NCBI GenBank assembly: GCA_033296875.1
Contig: MU860059.1
Span: forward strand, 62,001 to 126,000
Length of the DNA stretch: 64,000 nucleotides
Source: Achaetomium macrosporum
Lineage: Eukaryota; Ascomycota; Sordariomycetes; Sordariales; Chaetomiaceae
Direction of reading: 5' to 3'
The position numbers and the translations under genes were made by a program. Below the pieces are notes generated by a model. The model had not been told where the DNA came from, did not search any database, and worked only from the letters and a program-made list of their open reading frames with translations. Of the stretch, positions 1 to 13,226 are shown piece after piece (position 1 is the stretch's first letter; each line of letters starts with the position of its first letter).

Positions 1-852
1 GCACTTCCTGAACCGCTACGGCATCCTGGTCATCAAGATCCTCAGCAAATTTGAGCTGCGGAGAGTATGCAGAGTCGTCGGCGCCACCCCTCTGGCCCGG
101 CTCGGCGCGCCCATGCCGGACGAAATGGGCAACATTGACGTGGTCGAGACGCAGGAGATTGGCGGCGACCGCGTGACCGTTTTCAGACAGGAGGACGAGG
201 CGACAAGGACAGCGACCCTGGTACTTCGCGGCGCCACACAGAACCACCTGGACGACATTGAACGGGCTGTCGATGATGGTGTCAACGTCATCAAGGCAAT
301 CACTAAGGACCCTCGCCTTGTCCCCGGCGCCGGCGCGACAGAGATTGAGCTCGTCGAGAGGATACAGGCAGTTGGCGACAAGACGCAAGGGCTGGCACAG
401 TACTCGATCAAGAAGTACGGCGAGGCGTTTGAGGTGGTGCCGCGGACCCTGGCTGAGAGCGCTGGTTTGGATGCCACCGAAGTTCTCAGCCGGCTATATG
501 CCGCCCACCAGAAGGAGGATGGCTGGTCTACCGGTGTTGATATCGAGGTGCGTGATTACGAGTTTTTTTTTGATCTAGCTTCTTGCTAACTGCCTGCCCA
601 GAACCAAGATGATACTGGCACGCTGGATGCCGAGGAGGAGGGGATCCTGGATCTGCTGGTGACCAAGCAGTGGGCTATCAAGCTCGCGACCGAGGCTGCT
701 AGGACGATCCTCTCTGTCGACCAAATCATCGTTGCCCGGCAAGCCGGCGGGCCGAAGCCCCCTGGACCTAACCCGGTGAGTTTGCTTGCCGCTGATTCTC
801 GTGATGAGTGTTCCTAACTGGGTGATCTCGGCAGAACTGGGATGAAGACTGA
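1..852 (+). CDS. CCT8: T-complex protein 1 subunit theta, C-terminal part
   Basis: This is the 3' end of the theta subunit of the cytosolic chaperonin TRiC/CCT, which folds actin, tubulin and other proteins using ATP. The gene enters the window already open, with codons starting at position 2. Exons are 1-547, 602-775 and 835-852, with GT-AG introns 548-601 and 776-834 (branch-like ctaac and ctaact). About 245 residues are visible of a family length near 550. Recognisable group II chaperonin segments are RYGILVIKILSKFELRR, GATPLARLG, VLRGATQNHLDDIERA and the equatorial-domain GAGATEIEL. The end of the protein, with KPPGPNP before the last intron and a short NWDED terminus, fits fungal CCT8. 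The family assignment is secure; only the upstream part is missing. Confidence 0.95.
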
Positions 853-2250
853 AATCCACCCACTTAACTCAGGGGTGTATGCTGGTCGTGCGGGAGCCTC
901 GGGAAATGGTTAGCATATGTTTGGACTTAGAACGAGGGACTCTAATGTTGCAATGTCCAGACTGACATTTGTTTCGACCCTCACATCTTCTGCATCTGAG
1001 CCGGCGCAAACTATTGACCCTGCGTGCTACGTTGCTGATGCCGAACACGGAGAATGCTTGCTTCGAGATCGCTTTTCCTGCTGGACATCCGGTATTTTCG
1101 TGAGAGTCCCCTGATCATGGTTGCTCACGTTGTGTCCAACAGGTGTCGGCAGCGCGCCGGCAACATGACATCCAATCCGTGTCCGAACCTGTCGTCTCCT
1201 TCCCGTAGTGCTGGAGTCCTTGGCCTCTCCACACAAACTGTCTCAGCCAGTGCCATCTTCGCCCGTTTCCTTTGGTGTTGAGCCGTGCGGGAGGCCATCA
1301 CCGTAGTAGCACGGGCCCTTCACACCACCATGCCGCACGCTACTTCCCGACAACGGGCGTAGCTTTGACAACTCTCTAGTGACGGAGCAGACGCTACTCT
1401 TACCCCCTAGCGTTCCTAGCAATGTTATCCTCTATACGGCACACTACATGCACTAAGGCGGTCATTCCAGTACCACTCTGTTGTTGCGTCCAATAATCAC
1501 AGGCTTGACCATACAGAAGAAGGTATTTACCTACATAGATGAGGGTTACGTCATGTATTCATCGTGGCAGTTGTTTGCTTGCTTCTACATCCGGTTGATG
1601 ACTTAGTTTCAAATCCCAGCTTTGGCTCGAACATCTGGATAGATCGATGTGCTTGATATCTGCGCGGGTCGTCTCTAAGCTGCCTGGTCTCGGGCTATGT
1701 CATTCTGCCAAGCATGTGTATCATGATGATGCTGTGGCCTTGCCCTCTCAACTGAGCTCCTCAACTGACGGCCTAAGGTCCTCGACTTCGGCTTTGCTCT
1801 CCGGGCATCTCACCTTGCGTTTTGACACATCCAAGCTCCCAGAACGGAGAGTAATTTGAAGCAGAACCGTTACACCCTTCCTGCAATAGCACCCATGGGG
1901 AGCCAGAGTTGCCGCTTCTTAGCGATTCCCAGCCGTACAGGCAGTCCATGCGACATGTCACGCTCCAGCATACAGACAGTCGATTACACCCTCTCCAGGC
2001 GAGAGCAACCTATACCAGGCATAGATTGAACATCGGACGGCCTGTATACATTGTCATGACGCACGAGCAGCTGCGTTTGGATGGATTGTTAATGGTGACT
2101 GTCCACGTGCGTCAAGACGGGCGAAAGAGTAGGTCATAGACTCATAGCGAAACCCCATTGTCCCGTTATCTGCTTGAAAGAGGTCACATCAACGGCGAAC
2201 ACCCCGAAATCGGCCGACGCAGACATAGAGCGACGTAGAGAGGCTTCAGA

Positions 2251-2328
2251 TTTGCTTTTTTTTTTTTTACCTTCTTTTTTTTTTTCTTTTCTTTTTCTTC
2301 TTTTTTTCCCCTTTCTGTTTCTTTTTTT
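2251..2328 (+). repeat. Pyrimidine (T/C) tract
   Basis: Almost uninterrupted T and C run, mostly T homopolymer blocks separated by single C. It is a low-complexity intergenic tract with no coding sense. Confidence 0.85.
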
Positions 2329-2864
2329 GGGGTGCCGAAGCGTATGTAGAGATTCGTTCTAGGTGCAATAGGTACCGAGCTGAGGACGGCCATGGAACAC
2401 ATACTGTGTATCCGTAGTTTGGCCGAGTGTATAACAACAAGCGAAGGAAATGGTGCCGGCGAGCACTGGATCGACAATTCGACATGAGACCCGGGTCCTG
2501 AGGGCCAGGATGTTTGCTCCATGCAACACTACCCGCAGCAACGGTTCCTTACTGTGGTAATACCCCGGTGGATATGCAGATCTCATTGACCATCGCTCAT
2601 TTTTGGCCCATGGAAGTTCCATTGACCCGAGACGGCCTACGAACAAAGAGAGCAGCTTTCACTCGTATTGCGCGGTGGAGGACTTGATTTGAACGTCAAA
2701 ATGCCGTTCTATAATGATGAGAAATGTCCCCAATTTCGTTGTTGTTTGATGAGCCTGAGGTTGACAGAATGAGTCCTTCCAGGTTATCGTGAAATGGAAG
2801 TCGGTTGCGGGCAACGGGTGCAGGGGATTCTTCCTGCCGTGTGCACGGACCAGACTCTCTGTAA

Positions 2865-3361
2865 GAGTTCTACTCCTCGCCCTGTAGGCCCACTTTTTTA
2901 AAAGCGGTGTGATGAATCGCTCAATCGCAAGCGTAACCAAATCAAGGGTCAGGGAACGCATTTAATTCGCGGCGGCGCCCACTGAGGCTATTCCCATTCT
3001 ACTATATACATGATCATGATCATCTGAGGATTTGCTGTTGCGGAACCAACCTCTGCCTCCTCACAGTGCCTAATCCAGCTTAACGATGATGCAGTCCTGC
3101 GTGGCCTGCGACTGCTGATATTGATGATGGATGTGTGTGTGTGTTGTGGTGGAAGTCGGCCAACAGTGCAAGTCGGCTAACGGTGGAAGACAGTCACCAC
3201 AACTGCTATCTGCAAAGGATGTGGGGCTGGTCTGCCAAAGAGGGTGGCACCTGTCCACAGGTGCCCGCAACACTGTGTTTGCATTGGACTTGTGGCAAAA
3301 AGTGCAGGCGGTGAGAATTTGTCCAGCAGAAAGCGGGCCTACAGGGCGAGGAGTAGAGCTC
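2865..3361. mobile_element. MITE candidate with 32-bp inverted ends and 8-bp flanking duplication (hAT-like)
   Basis: Positions 2865-2896 and 3330-3361 are inverted copies of each other, 30 of 32 bases identical; the core shared word on the right arm is GGGCCTACAGGGCGAGGAG. Directly outside the left arm lies CTCTGTAA (2857-2864), and directly outside the right arm lies CTCTGTTA (3362-3369), an 8-bp near-duplication with one mismatch. An 8-bp target duplication of nTnnnnAn form is characteristic of hAT transposons. The interior of 433 bp has no transposase-like frame, so the element would be non-autonomous. The inverted repeat is directly visible; the hAT assignment is inference. Confidence 0.55.
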
Positions 3362-6080
3362 CTCTGTTATGGCGTTACAATGGGCTTCCTCCGCTGCAGC
3401 GCTGTTGCTGCACTGCAACTTGACATCCCCCGACATGGTGCCATTTTGCTCTCCTTTGTTGCATTATGTTGGTGGCTGGACCACTTCGGACTCAACATCC
3501 GGCAAGTTGAGCTTCTCTTGATATAAATTGATCAAGAAGAGGGAATCAGGGGCGGTGAGCTGTTGTACTGTGTATTGCTGTGGCAGGACAAACGCCGGAG
3601 ATCGGGCCAACGATCTGATGACCTACACAGTAAGGTACGTGATGGGACTTCGAATGGAATCGCAGAAAGTTCAACAACACAGCGGCTGATTCAACGCTGA
3701 TCAAATACACAGTAGAGTAGTGCAAACCCTTGCGTGAGCGTGTGCGGTCCCCAGATGGGAACCAGATGGGCTCTTTGGAACCTGTTTAACCAAATCTTGT
3801 GTACCTACGACGTGAGAGTCGGCTTGCAATGCGGGTTGGCTCGATGTTAGTTAGGACTGTCGCTCCGCGACGTCGGGTCGGTGCCGAGAACTTACGGCAC
3901 ACCGATGTCTGGACGGTTTGCTTGTTTCACACAGACAGTCCTTCTAGAAAGCTGAAGCAAGCGGGAACTGCAGGACATGCGATGCCCAAGCCGGTGGGTG
4001 ACCTCCTCGAGGTTTGAAACCATAGTGAACGTTGCTCGAAAGAGGTCCCTAGCTGAACTGCCGCTGAAGCTCTGTTCTCTTGGCTAACTTACACGAGCTT
4101 GATGCCGGCCCTGAGATCGAGACGTGACTCGGCGGCATTGAAGTCTCGGTTACCCGCCGTCCTAAGATTCCGTTTTCCCTGGGGATTCATCACGTCACGC
4201 TAAAGCTGGTTCGGTGTAAGCTGTGGCCCCCCACGGAAAGGAAAAGGCACCTCCCCTTGCGGACCGTTGGAATGGAAAACTGGTGCCGTGGGTGGCTCGG
4301 ACCGGCCGACCGAGGGTTCCATCTAGGTCAGGCTGGTAGTTATGTAGAGCTCCAAGAACACAACAACGGCTATGGCGTGACCGTCCTCGAGTGTCGACAC
4401 CTGGAGAAGCCCTCGGATTGATGTTGCTGGGGTCCGCAAAATTTCTGCGGTCGGTTGCAGGCACAAACCGAACCAACTTGCAGGTGCTGTTGCTTCATGT
4501 CAGATGGTGGTGGCACAAAAAAAGCTGGGGCGATTCCGATTCGGTTCTCAAGACACAGTCGGAGCGCAACGCCGGCACTTCGTAGCTCCGCAGAATGATG
4601 CATGTGGGGATGGATCGGGCCAACAGGGGCGTTTGCCAGGCCCGTTTCCGCGGCTTTGCCCAAATCTTCCGGCGCCGACTTCCACCGCAGCGGTACCGTT
4701 GCAGGGATGGAATGGATCCTATTCTGCCTTTGCGCTGCTCGTGTCGAACCCCTTCAAGCGCGTCTCCTCTCCAGTCATGTAGGACTGCCATGGACTTTGA
4801 GAATAAGAAGGTTCTAGCGTCTCTGAGCTCGCAAACTTAACCAGGTTGAAGATGGTTTGTGGATGCTTAGTGCCGACTATTCGCGGGTCCCGCATCACTA
4901 GGCCCTCTCCCAAGAACCGACTTGGCCAGAATAGGAACGTCTATTGATGTTGTGCACTGACGATGTCACGCCTCAGCTTCTCTGATGAACCTAACCCCGC
5001 TATCACCAGCTCCAAAGAAGCAGGACGGCCTTGCAGGTGCCCGATTTGCCGAATCGGCGGCACCCGCGAAAGGAGCATGGCAACCCTAACGCCTGCTCAT
5101 ATCATCATGACAAGTTGGTACCTGCAGTACCACATTAGTAGACCTCAGATGTATGTACCGAGATAGGGCTGCGACCAATGAGTACAGGAGCCGTAGAATC
5201 AGATGCAATATGCAAGGAAACACCAGAATTCTGTTGCTGCATCGGGGATTTCGAGCCAGGGGTACACACGTATCACAGTGTAACAGCCTTGGAAGTCGGG
5301 CAACAAGATTGCCTTCTACGTAAGGTACGTCCACTTCGTCAGTTCTTGCTGCAGAACCTACCACAGCAAAGGTGTAAGTCCGAGAAATTCGCCTCAACCT
5401 TAAAAAGGGGTCAAAAGAGATCGCCCCGATGCAATTTTCCGGTACCGAAAATTGTGGGTTAACAACCGGGCACCAAGATTTGGCGGCTGCCCGATAAGTG
5501 TCTAGGGGAAGACGGATGCGCAGCGCCTGATTCCTGCCGCCACGTGGTGTAGCCACTTCCAGAACGGCAGATTTTCTCGGCGTCCATCTCCCGTCACCAG
5601 GGCAGCTGAGGACTTGCTACCTCTCTGTACTGGTGATATATGGCATTGGCAAATGCCTTCATTTGCGAGGACCTGTGCTAACCACGAATCTGAAGTAAGC
5701 CACGGGAAACCCATCCCCAAGACCTTCGATTCCGTTCTTCGCATCGCACGTGGACTGGCTCCCCAATGCGTCAGCGCGGCGTAACAGACGGCAGTGACAG
5801 CGGCCGCTGAAACGCCGGGCGGGAAGGGGAAACGGAAGGCCTGGACTGCTAGGCCCAGTTTCTCGGTCAAATCGTTGCTCATTTGGCACCCGATCTCTCG
5901 GTTGTATTATGGGCAAGAAAAAATTGTGGTCTCTCAGCGATCTGTCTTTGACCCAGAAACTGGTGATCACAACCCCTGCAATCCTGGTCAAATATAATAG
6001 GCCAATGCCGTTAGAACCCAGTCTCCCCGTGGTTAAAAAAGGCCGTACTATGCACCAAAATATCCTGACAGTTCAAGCAA

Positions 6081-6191
6081 GGAGTCAAGGAAACAGAATT
6101 AAATCTAAAAGAAAGAAAGAAAAATGAAAGAAAACAAAAAGAAATAGGAGGGAGAAGAGGAAGAGGAGGAAGACAAAGAAAGGAATGAGAC
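6081..6191 (+). repeat. Purine (A/G) tract
   Basis: Strongly A/G-biased low-complexity stretch with gaaa-, aaag- and gga-type short repeats. It lies in the intergenic region and shows no coding sense. Confidence 0.75.
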
Positions 6192-7415
6192 GATTAAGGT
6201 ACTTTACTAACTACCTAGTGCATTCCATTCCATCTTGATACTTGGTGTACGGATTTTTCTGGCCAGAGAGTGCCAGTCAATGAACAAAGTCGTGCAGTGG
6301 GTTAACTTAGTGAACCCCACTGCAGAAAGCATGAACTAGAGCAGGGGACATGCCTCATCCTTATCCCCTATTCGACTCCAACAAGCCCACTTGACCCAAG
6401 GGGTCATCTTGTTCCTGAGGGCCCTCCCTCCCGTCCCTATGCTTCCCTCCACTCTCTTGCGTGATGGAGCAGAATGCAAGACCAACATCATTTTAACTCA
6501 AAGCCACCTTGGATGATCACCATCCACGATTCTGTATAGCACATTTTCAGGCTCCCCTGACCTCAGGACGACCTGTTAGGAAGCCGCCTATCGAATCATC
6601 ACTCGGAACCCTGCAAGGAGCCTTTACCAAGAGTAACTCCGTTTTGCACTCGCAGAAGAGTCGTGCCGGCACCAAAGCCTGCGAAGGACGTGGCAAACAC
6701 GCGCGCCCGCACCTAACGACGTCACGCACTTGGCCATCCAGTTGCCGAAGGGCTCTTTGCTCACTCTCTTCTGGCGACACCAAGCTGAGACCTGCTCGGA
6801 CTAATTGCGATTTCGCCTCGCTGAGCCGCAGGGGATCCAGTGGCCCAACCTAAGTATCACTGGCCGTGACGGAGAAGAAAAAGGGGTGCAAGTCACCCTC
6901 TGTTCCTGGCCCCCGAGACACAGCAAGTTGTCGACAGCACAACCAGCAAAACCCGCCGATCCGGCCCTCCCACATTACACTGTCAGAGGTTTCTCGTGGG
7001 AAAGAGAAAGAAGATTCTGCAGGTCCAGCCTTTGCCTGCTTTTTCTGCTTGGACTCAGTACAGTACAGCCATGACCCGCTTCCCGTCCTTGGATCTCCGG
7101 CTGCATTGTTGATACAGCGCCTGAAACACCCACCCTCCAAGTGTTGGCCTAAGGACAAGTGCGGCACCTCCCATCCGGGACGGGAGCAGCGAATACTTGG
7201 ATTGTCTGTGGCAGCCCCAGGCCAGCACGCGGCAAATTCCCCGAAAAGATTAGAACGACGTCACGTAATCGTGCCATAGCGCGCCACCGAGGATTACGGT
7301 CTCGCCACCATAGACGCGCCTCGCCTCCTCTCCTTCGCCCTCGCAAGACCGGACGAGAAGCCGACCGAAGAGGCGCCTAAGGCTGCCGCAGGCGCAACAA
7401 CTATATCTTTCCTCC

Positions 7416-10400
7416 ATGTTCAGCAGATCGCATCGATCTCGCAGCAACGGGACTCAGACCTTCACCGCACAGCAAGAGAGGAAGGCTCGTGACGTCGACC
7501 GGTCGTTGCTGGCCGAGCTCGGACTAGTCCGTGCGGATTCACCCACCGTGCGGTTTAGTCGCCGCAGCGCCGGGAGGCCAGACTTAAATAGACCGACATA
7601 CGACTACGCTGCCAGCATTGCTTCTGCAAGAACATACGCAGCACCCTCATACCCGGAGAAGAGTAGGTTCCTTGTTTTCTGCACCGCCTTCCCTGGTTGC
7701 GTCCCCGCTGGCTACCCTCATTCGACTGCGCCGTATCGCCGCCGCTCGTTGCACATACTTCGCACCCTCATCGTTTCTACGCCTAAGGGCAGGCGGCTAA
7801 CCTGCGCGGGCCACGGCTAGGTCTTTCGATTGCCTCGGGTACTCTCCGCGCGCCATCCCATCAATCCGCACCCTCGATCAGTTCAATCGAATCCTATAAC
7901 GGCAGTGCGAGAACCGCGTCGACAGCGCCGAGCACGATGAATTCGGACAGGAGTCGGTCGCGCCGTGAGCGCACGTTTGTGGGGAGCGAGTGCGCTGTCT
8001 GCGAGGAGCCGCTGGAGCACACGCTGCGTGGTGAGCGGATACTGCAGTTCTCATGCGCACACGTTTCACACGAGGCATGTTTTTACGAGTTCATCCGCGA
8101 GTTCGAGTCGCAATATTGCCCCACGTGCAACTCGCCACTCCACCTAGATACAAGTCGTGGGGGCAATATCTTGGACATAGGTAAGGACGCTGAAGCCCTA
8201 CTGTGTCAGCGTTGCTGGAGAAGATCGCGCGCTGACGAGCGGACTGGCAGAGAAGATAAGCAACATGGTACGCGCAGTATCCGTGAACGACTCGCGGTCA
8301 CAGGCTACGCCTACCCCAATGCCACACTGGGAAGACCATTCGGGGCGGCCACATAGCCGAGGCTCGAGTGCCCGGCCAGGCGTCCCAGGGTCCGGCAGTC
8401 TGCGGGATGGCACTCCCAGGAGCGGTCTGCGTGATAGCCGCGACAGCCGGGAACGCCCGCCATCCGACCCCCGGTACCACGCGCAACGACATGTGCGGAG
8501 TGATAGCGAGGCAACCGGTGTGGCCTCTTCGGGCGGCTACCCGGAGACCACACAGAGTGGGCCACCTCGGCGGCACGACTATGACGTGCAAGCCATGGAG
8601 ACGTCGCTGTCGAGTCCCCGAGCTGCCACGCGGAATCCGATCCCGGCACCAACGGTCACTGTCCGCTCTGAATTCCCGACCATCAGCAGGTCGCGACAGC
8701 AGCAGACCCTGACCTGCCTGGTTACCGTTGAGGTTCCTGATAGCAAGTGGCGGCCAGACCCCGAGGACTTGCAGGCTGCACCACCCGTCGCGCCGGCGAG
8801 GACGGAAGAGACCTTCGCGCGGCCGCCGTCCCCTGCCCGGAGTGCTCCTCGGTTCGATCCCTATGAGCCGCCCGAGGTCCTGGCCGAAATCACTGAGAAC
8901 TTGCGCAACCGCGTCGACAACTGGCATGGGCTGGACTTTAGCCGCTTCGGCAAACTTCGGCTCTACGGGACGCTCCGTGTGGGCAAGGATAAGGTCTCGT
9001 GGCAGGAGCTGGAGTGCTTCCTCTTCGCCGAGATGCTTATCTGTGTAAAAGAGAAGAAGGCACCCAGCCATCCGCCGCAGGGACAGTGGGGAGATGTCGT
9101 CGCTGCGCGCAAAACAGGTCGCTGCACGCTGAAGGGGTCGATCCTCATCAAGAAGCATCTCAACGAAGTGTCGGAAACAGGCACTATCGACGAGAACATT
9201 CTGACCCTGAGTTTGTCGGTTGCGGAGCTCCCGCAGTTCCATCTCCGGTTCGATAACCGCAACCAGCTCAAACTGTGGCAGCAGGCGCTTCTGGACCTCA
9301 ACGCGCTCGAGTCGTCGCCGGTCCGCAGCCCCGACTACGACCGAGGCGAATTTTCTGAGGCGGATGAGGACGACTGGCAGCGGACGCCTGGCTCCGGCCG
9401 GCCACAACGCGTGTCGTCGGTGGCCTCTTCATGGGGCGGCGCGAAGTCGGCGACGACGGCTCCGACCGAGTACACCAGCTTTACGCGGAGCCCCCTGCTG
9501 CCATCGATCCACGTGCCCGTCGACGTCGTGGTCGTGGTCCCAATCTCGTCGTCGATGCAGGGCGTGAAGATCAACCTGGTCCGGGATGCGCTTCGCTTCA
9601 TGGTGCAAGCCCTTGGCGATCGCGACCGCATGGGCCTGGTGACCTTCGGCTCCTCTGGTGGCGGTGTCCCCATCGTCGGCATGACCACGAAGGCGTGGCA
9701 TGGCTGGACCAATGTCCTGAACTCGATCAAGCCGGTGGGACAGAAGAGCCATCGCGCAGACGTTGTTGAAGGCGCCAATGTGGCCATGGATCTGCTAATG
9801 GGGCGAAAGTACAACAACCCCATTGCGACGATCATGCTCATCAGCGACGCCTCAACATCCGATGCCGACAGCGTCGACTTTGTGGTGTCACGGGCAGAAG
9901 CGGCCAAGTATGTTTACCCCTATTGATCCCGCTTGCGAACCCTCAGAGGCTAACAAATGTTCCCAGAGTTACGATACACTCCTTTGGTCTGGGCATGACC
10001 CACAAGCCCGACACGATGATCGAGCTCTCCACGAGGACGAAGGCCTCATACACCTACGTCAAAGACTGGATGATGCTGCGGGAATGCCTCGCTGGGTGCC
10101 TGGGCGCCATGCAGACGCTGTCGCACCAGAACGTCAAATTAAAGCTCAAGCTTCCGGAGGGCTCGCCAGCCAAGTTCCACAAGATTAGTGGTGCGCTCCA
10201 GATCACGAAGCGTGCGACAGGCCGCGACGCCGAGGCATCTCTTGGCGACCTCCGTTTCGGCGACAAGCGAGACGTTCTCGTGCAGCTGGTGATCATGCCG
10301 GACAACAGCTCCCAGGAGCAGCTCCCACAGGACGCCTGGGACAACATCGTCTCAGGACTGGAGGCTCTGGGCGGCCCGGTAGACCAGGACGAGCAGAGAA

Positions 10401-11206
10401 CTGTCTCGGTGGAAGAGGTGCCCCTCATCCAAGCCGAGTTGAGCTGGGGCGACATCCTGCGAGACGGCACATTACAGCACACCCGGCCCAGTCTCCTAGC
10501 CATCACGATGCTGCCGGCATCATCCAACTCCAAGAAGCCGTGGGGCAATACTCCCCCTATTCCTCCGCATCCCCACATCGTGCAACGGCGGATGGAGCTC
10601 CTCACATCCGACATGCTGACCCGCGCGTTGACGCTGGTCAGCAGAGGGCAGCACGACCGGGCGCACACGCTCTTGAACGAAACGAGGTCCATCCTGAAGG
10701 GTCTCGGGAAGGGCGGTCTCCCACCGATCCCACCTGTCCCTCCCGGAAAGTCCCAGCCGTCGACGCCTCATCCAGCCACGGACGGGTCGCCAATCATGGC
10801 CAGCACGCCGGACAGGAAGAATTCGCCGTCCCCAACCGCCGGGCCAAGCGCGACATCAGCGCCGGGCTATCCGCCACCGTTGATCCCTCGCAGCCGATCC
10901 AACGATGGGCTCGGCCTCGGCGGCATGGGCACCGCGTCGGGGATTGACGCCAACACGGTGGCAGCGCTCGACGCCGAGCTCGAGTCGAGCCTCGAGTGGA
11001 TCAACCACCCGGCCGTATTCGGCCGCGACAGCCGCAAAGCCGTGCTGCAGGCCATCGGCGTCATCAGCTCGCAGCGCGCCTTCACGTTCCGCACGCCCAT
11101 CGAGAGCCTGTGGGCCGGGCGGATCAGCGGTGTCAGGCGGCTGACGGAGAAGAGCCGGGAGTTCCAAGAAGGGGGCGGCGAGGGCGGAATCACGGAGGAG
11201 GCGTAG
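7416..11206 (+). CDS. RING-PH-VWA scaffold protein, Far1/Ste5 family
   Basis: Modelled as exons 7416-7662, 7821-8180, 8251-9907 and 9967-11206 (1167 aa); introns 7663-7820, 8181-8250 and 9908-9966 all end in AG and keep phase. A RING-H2 finger occupies about residues 139-181 (CAVCEEP, SCAHVSHEAC, YCPTC). A PH-like domain follows near 425-555 (LRLYGTLRVG, CTLKGSILIKKHL), then a VWA domain near 620-800 (VDVVVVVPISSSMQG). The tail is Pro/Ser-rich. This RING-PH-VWA order is the signature of the fungal Far1/Ste5 mating-pathway scaffolds, which tether the MAPK cascade and polarity factors at the membrane. The VWA metal site is degenerate (PISSSM where DxSxS is usual), as expected for a protein-binding scaffold. 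The first intron was chosen because gtaggt, a ctaac branch and acceptor ctag restore a Ser/Ala-rich frame leading into MNSDRSRSR. The role in this organism is inferred from family architecture. Confidence 0.85.
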
Positions 11207-13226
11207 GCAGTTGCCCGTTTCCCGTGTCTCAGGCATGCAGGACCTCGGAGGATCGATTCTGGATCGCTATATGCTATATACCTTCCCTTTACGTCGCGGG
11301 ACCGGCGGTATGCGCCACACACGCGCAGTTGCTTTTGGGTTACCGTTTTACCATTTGTTGCTGGGGTTGGTCGGCACATTTTGTTGCACGGCTTGCGTTC
11401 GAAAGATACCATTTGCCATTCTGCTTCTGATTTTTTTTACACATAGATCTCTGCTTTCTTCACTACCCACCCTTCTTCACTCTCTCACTGTCACTTTTTA
11501 GGCCATCTTCGTTTGGATTTCATCCCCCTTCGCTTCCTTTTTTTTTTTTTTTTTTTTTTTTTGGGAAAATACTTTTTCTAGGACATACTGCGTTGCTTAC
11601 ATAGGTTGTGGGCGGTAGTCGTCCCTAGGCTCGGGCATAATGCTGGTGGTGTTGGATGAATGTTAATCGGGCGTCGAGAATGGGGGGGCGGGACTGGGAA
11701 AGGAGAGGTCCGAAAGGGGTGGTTTTGAGCGTACAAAACGATACATCTTATGTTTTATGGTGTAAATGGAACACAACGCTCATGTCCGGTTATTGTGCTT
11801 CATGCGGTGTCGTGTTTCAAGGATGTATACTTCTAAACGCTAGCTCGAGAGGCGATAGTAGTTTTACTACCGGCCTATACATTTCGCAATATGGAGTGAA
11901 CGGCGAAGTTGGAGGAGGGATGGAGGCTGGGAATGAGAATTGCTATGTAATTTGCCAATGTCTCTGGACTTCCGACCTACTTCTCGTCGATAGACTGGTT
12001 CCGTTGCTTTCGGCGATCAGGTAGATATTTGACGGTGCCCAGTGCAGCGTTGTTGATCGGTCGGATCAAATCTCAATCAAGTCCATTTAAATCGTGCATG
12101 TACCCCAAACATGAGGGTTTCGCAGAAGCTTGCAGAGCAGATCCAGATTGAGACCCCCAACGGAGACGAGGATCCAGCTCCCATCCGGCTACCTATTCAC
12201 CAGTTTACGAAACGGTTCGAACGATCGTTACCCGGTCGGTTCCAGGGATGGTTGGCGGGCCGGGCCGCAGAGCCAGTCGGGTAGGCACGTAAGTGTGGAC
12301 CTACGGACAGGGAAATCTGGAATGACGCGAGCTGGACAACTGTGTAGAGCAAAATGCGCACTACCTACCTTACTTACACCAAATAGTCCGCAGAAATCTA
12401 TTGTATCCGACATCTCACGTTGTCCACGGTACCTGGCCCAACTTGGAATCTCTGCTACGTGAAACACCTTGACGGGCGGAAATGCGCCGGGGCGAGTGAA
12501 GCGCGGGCGCGAAGCAGCGATTGGGGCCCCGAAACCCACTTTAGGCATTTTATCAGATCATATTGATAATCTACAGCCAATCATAACGCGGACCCCATGA
12601 TCACGCAGGGCGCGACAGCCTGGTGACCTGGCAGCCCCGCTGCCTGCCACCTCGAGATTCTCGGATGGGACTCTGGGTTACTGAATTAGGAGCGCAGGTT
12701 GACGTTGGGCAACCGTGTTGCGGGCAACGGTGGGATGCCTCGGTTGCTCCTTCTTTCTCTGTCTCTTTCGCCGGGATTTTGCTGCATCGAGTCTTGAAGA
12801 GCGCAGAGCACGCCGGAATAGACCGCCAGTCAGGTGGATGAGTTTCTGAAACCTGCATTCGACCTGTGGGCGCGTGGGGGGGCCAAGGGGCGCAGCTCTG
12901 AGTCAAGCAGTCGGGTACCGACCTACCTGGCTTAGTTCACGGCCGATCTTACCGGTCTTACTACGCTTAATGGCACTGTCATCTCTCCCGGTCGGGGCTT
13001 CGAGGACGTTTTATCTTGTTTCCCAATCATCTCCTTCTCGACAGCTTTATTCTTCGCCACGGACCTGCTCAACCCTAGCCGTGGATTGATGGGGGCTCTA
13101 AGGGCTGTCAGTCAACAAGGGATACGAGGCTCTCGGGAGCACAGGTGACCTTGACGGAGCGGGAGCACGAATGCAAGGCGAAACAAGAAGCCAAATATCC
13201 CGTCTCATTCGCGATACAGCTGGACG
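11207..13226. other. Intergenic region with a T25 tract
   Basis: This contains the 3' flank of the scaffold gene and the 5' flank of the transporter gene. A run of 25 T lies at 11538-11562, and T-rich sequence surrounds it. No protein-like open frame or RNA gene is recognisable. Confidence 0.6.

Larger units (their letters stand above)
853..7415. other. 6.5-kb intergenic region without a supportable gene
   Basis: No open frame here combines length, protein-like composition and splice logic. The longest, a 156-codon frame on the minus strand at 5086-5556, reads as random. The region holds a pyrimidine tract (2251-2328), a purine tract (6081-6191) and a 497-bp element with 32-bp inverted ends (2865-3361, listed separately). 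Part of the right side must be the promoter and leader of the gene that starts at 7416. A non-coding RNA cannot be excluded from sequence alone. Confidence 0.6.

Noticed and set aside
5086..5556. 156-codon minus-strand frame in the empty interval
   Set aside because: No domain, no signal peptide, random-looking composition, and no splice support for extension.
8298..9407. 369-codon minus-strand frame within the scaffold gene
   Set aside because: Shadow frame; the plus strand carries recognisable RING, PH and VWA motifs with consistent splicing.
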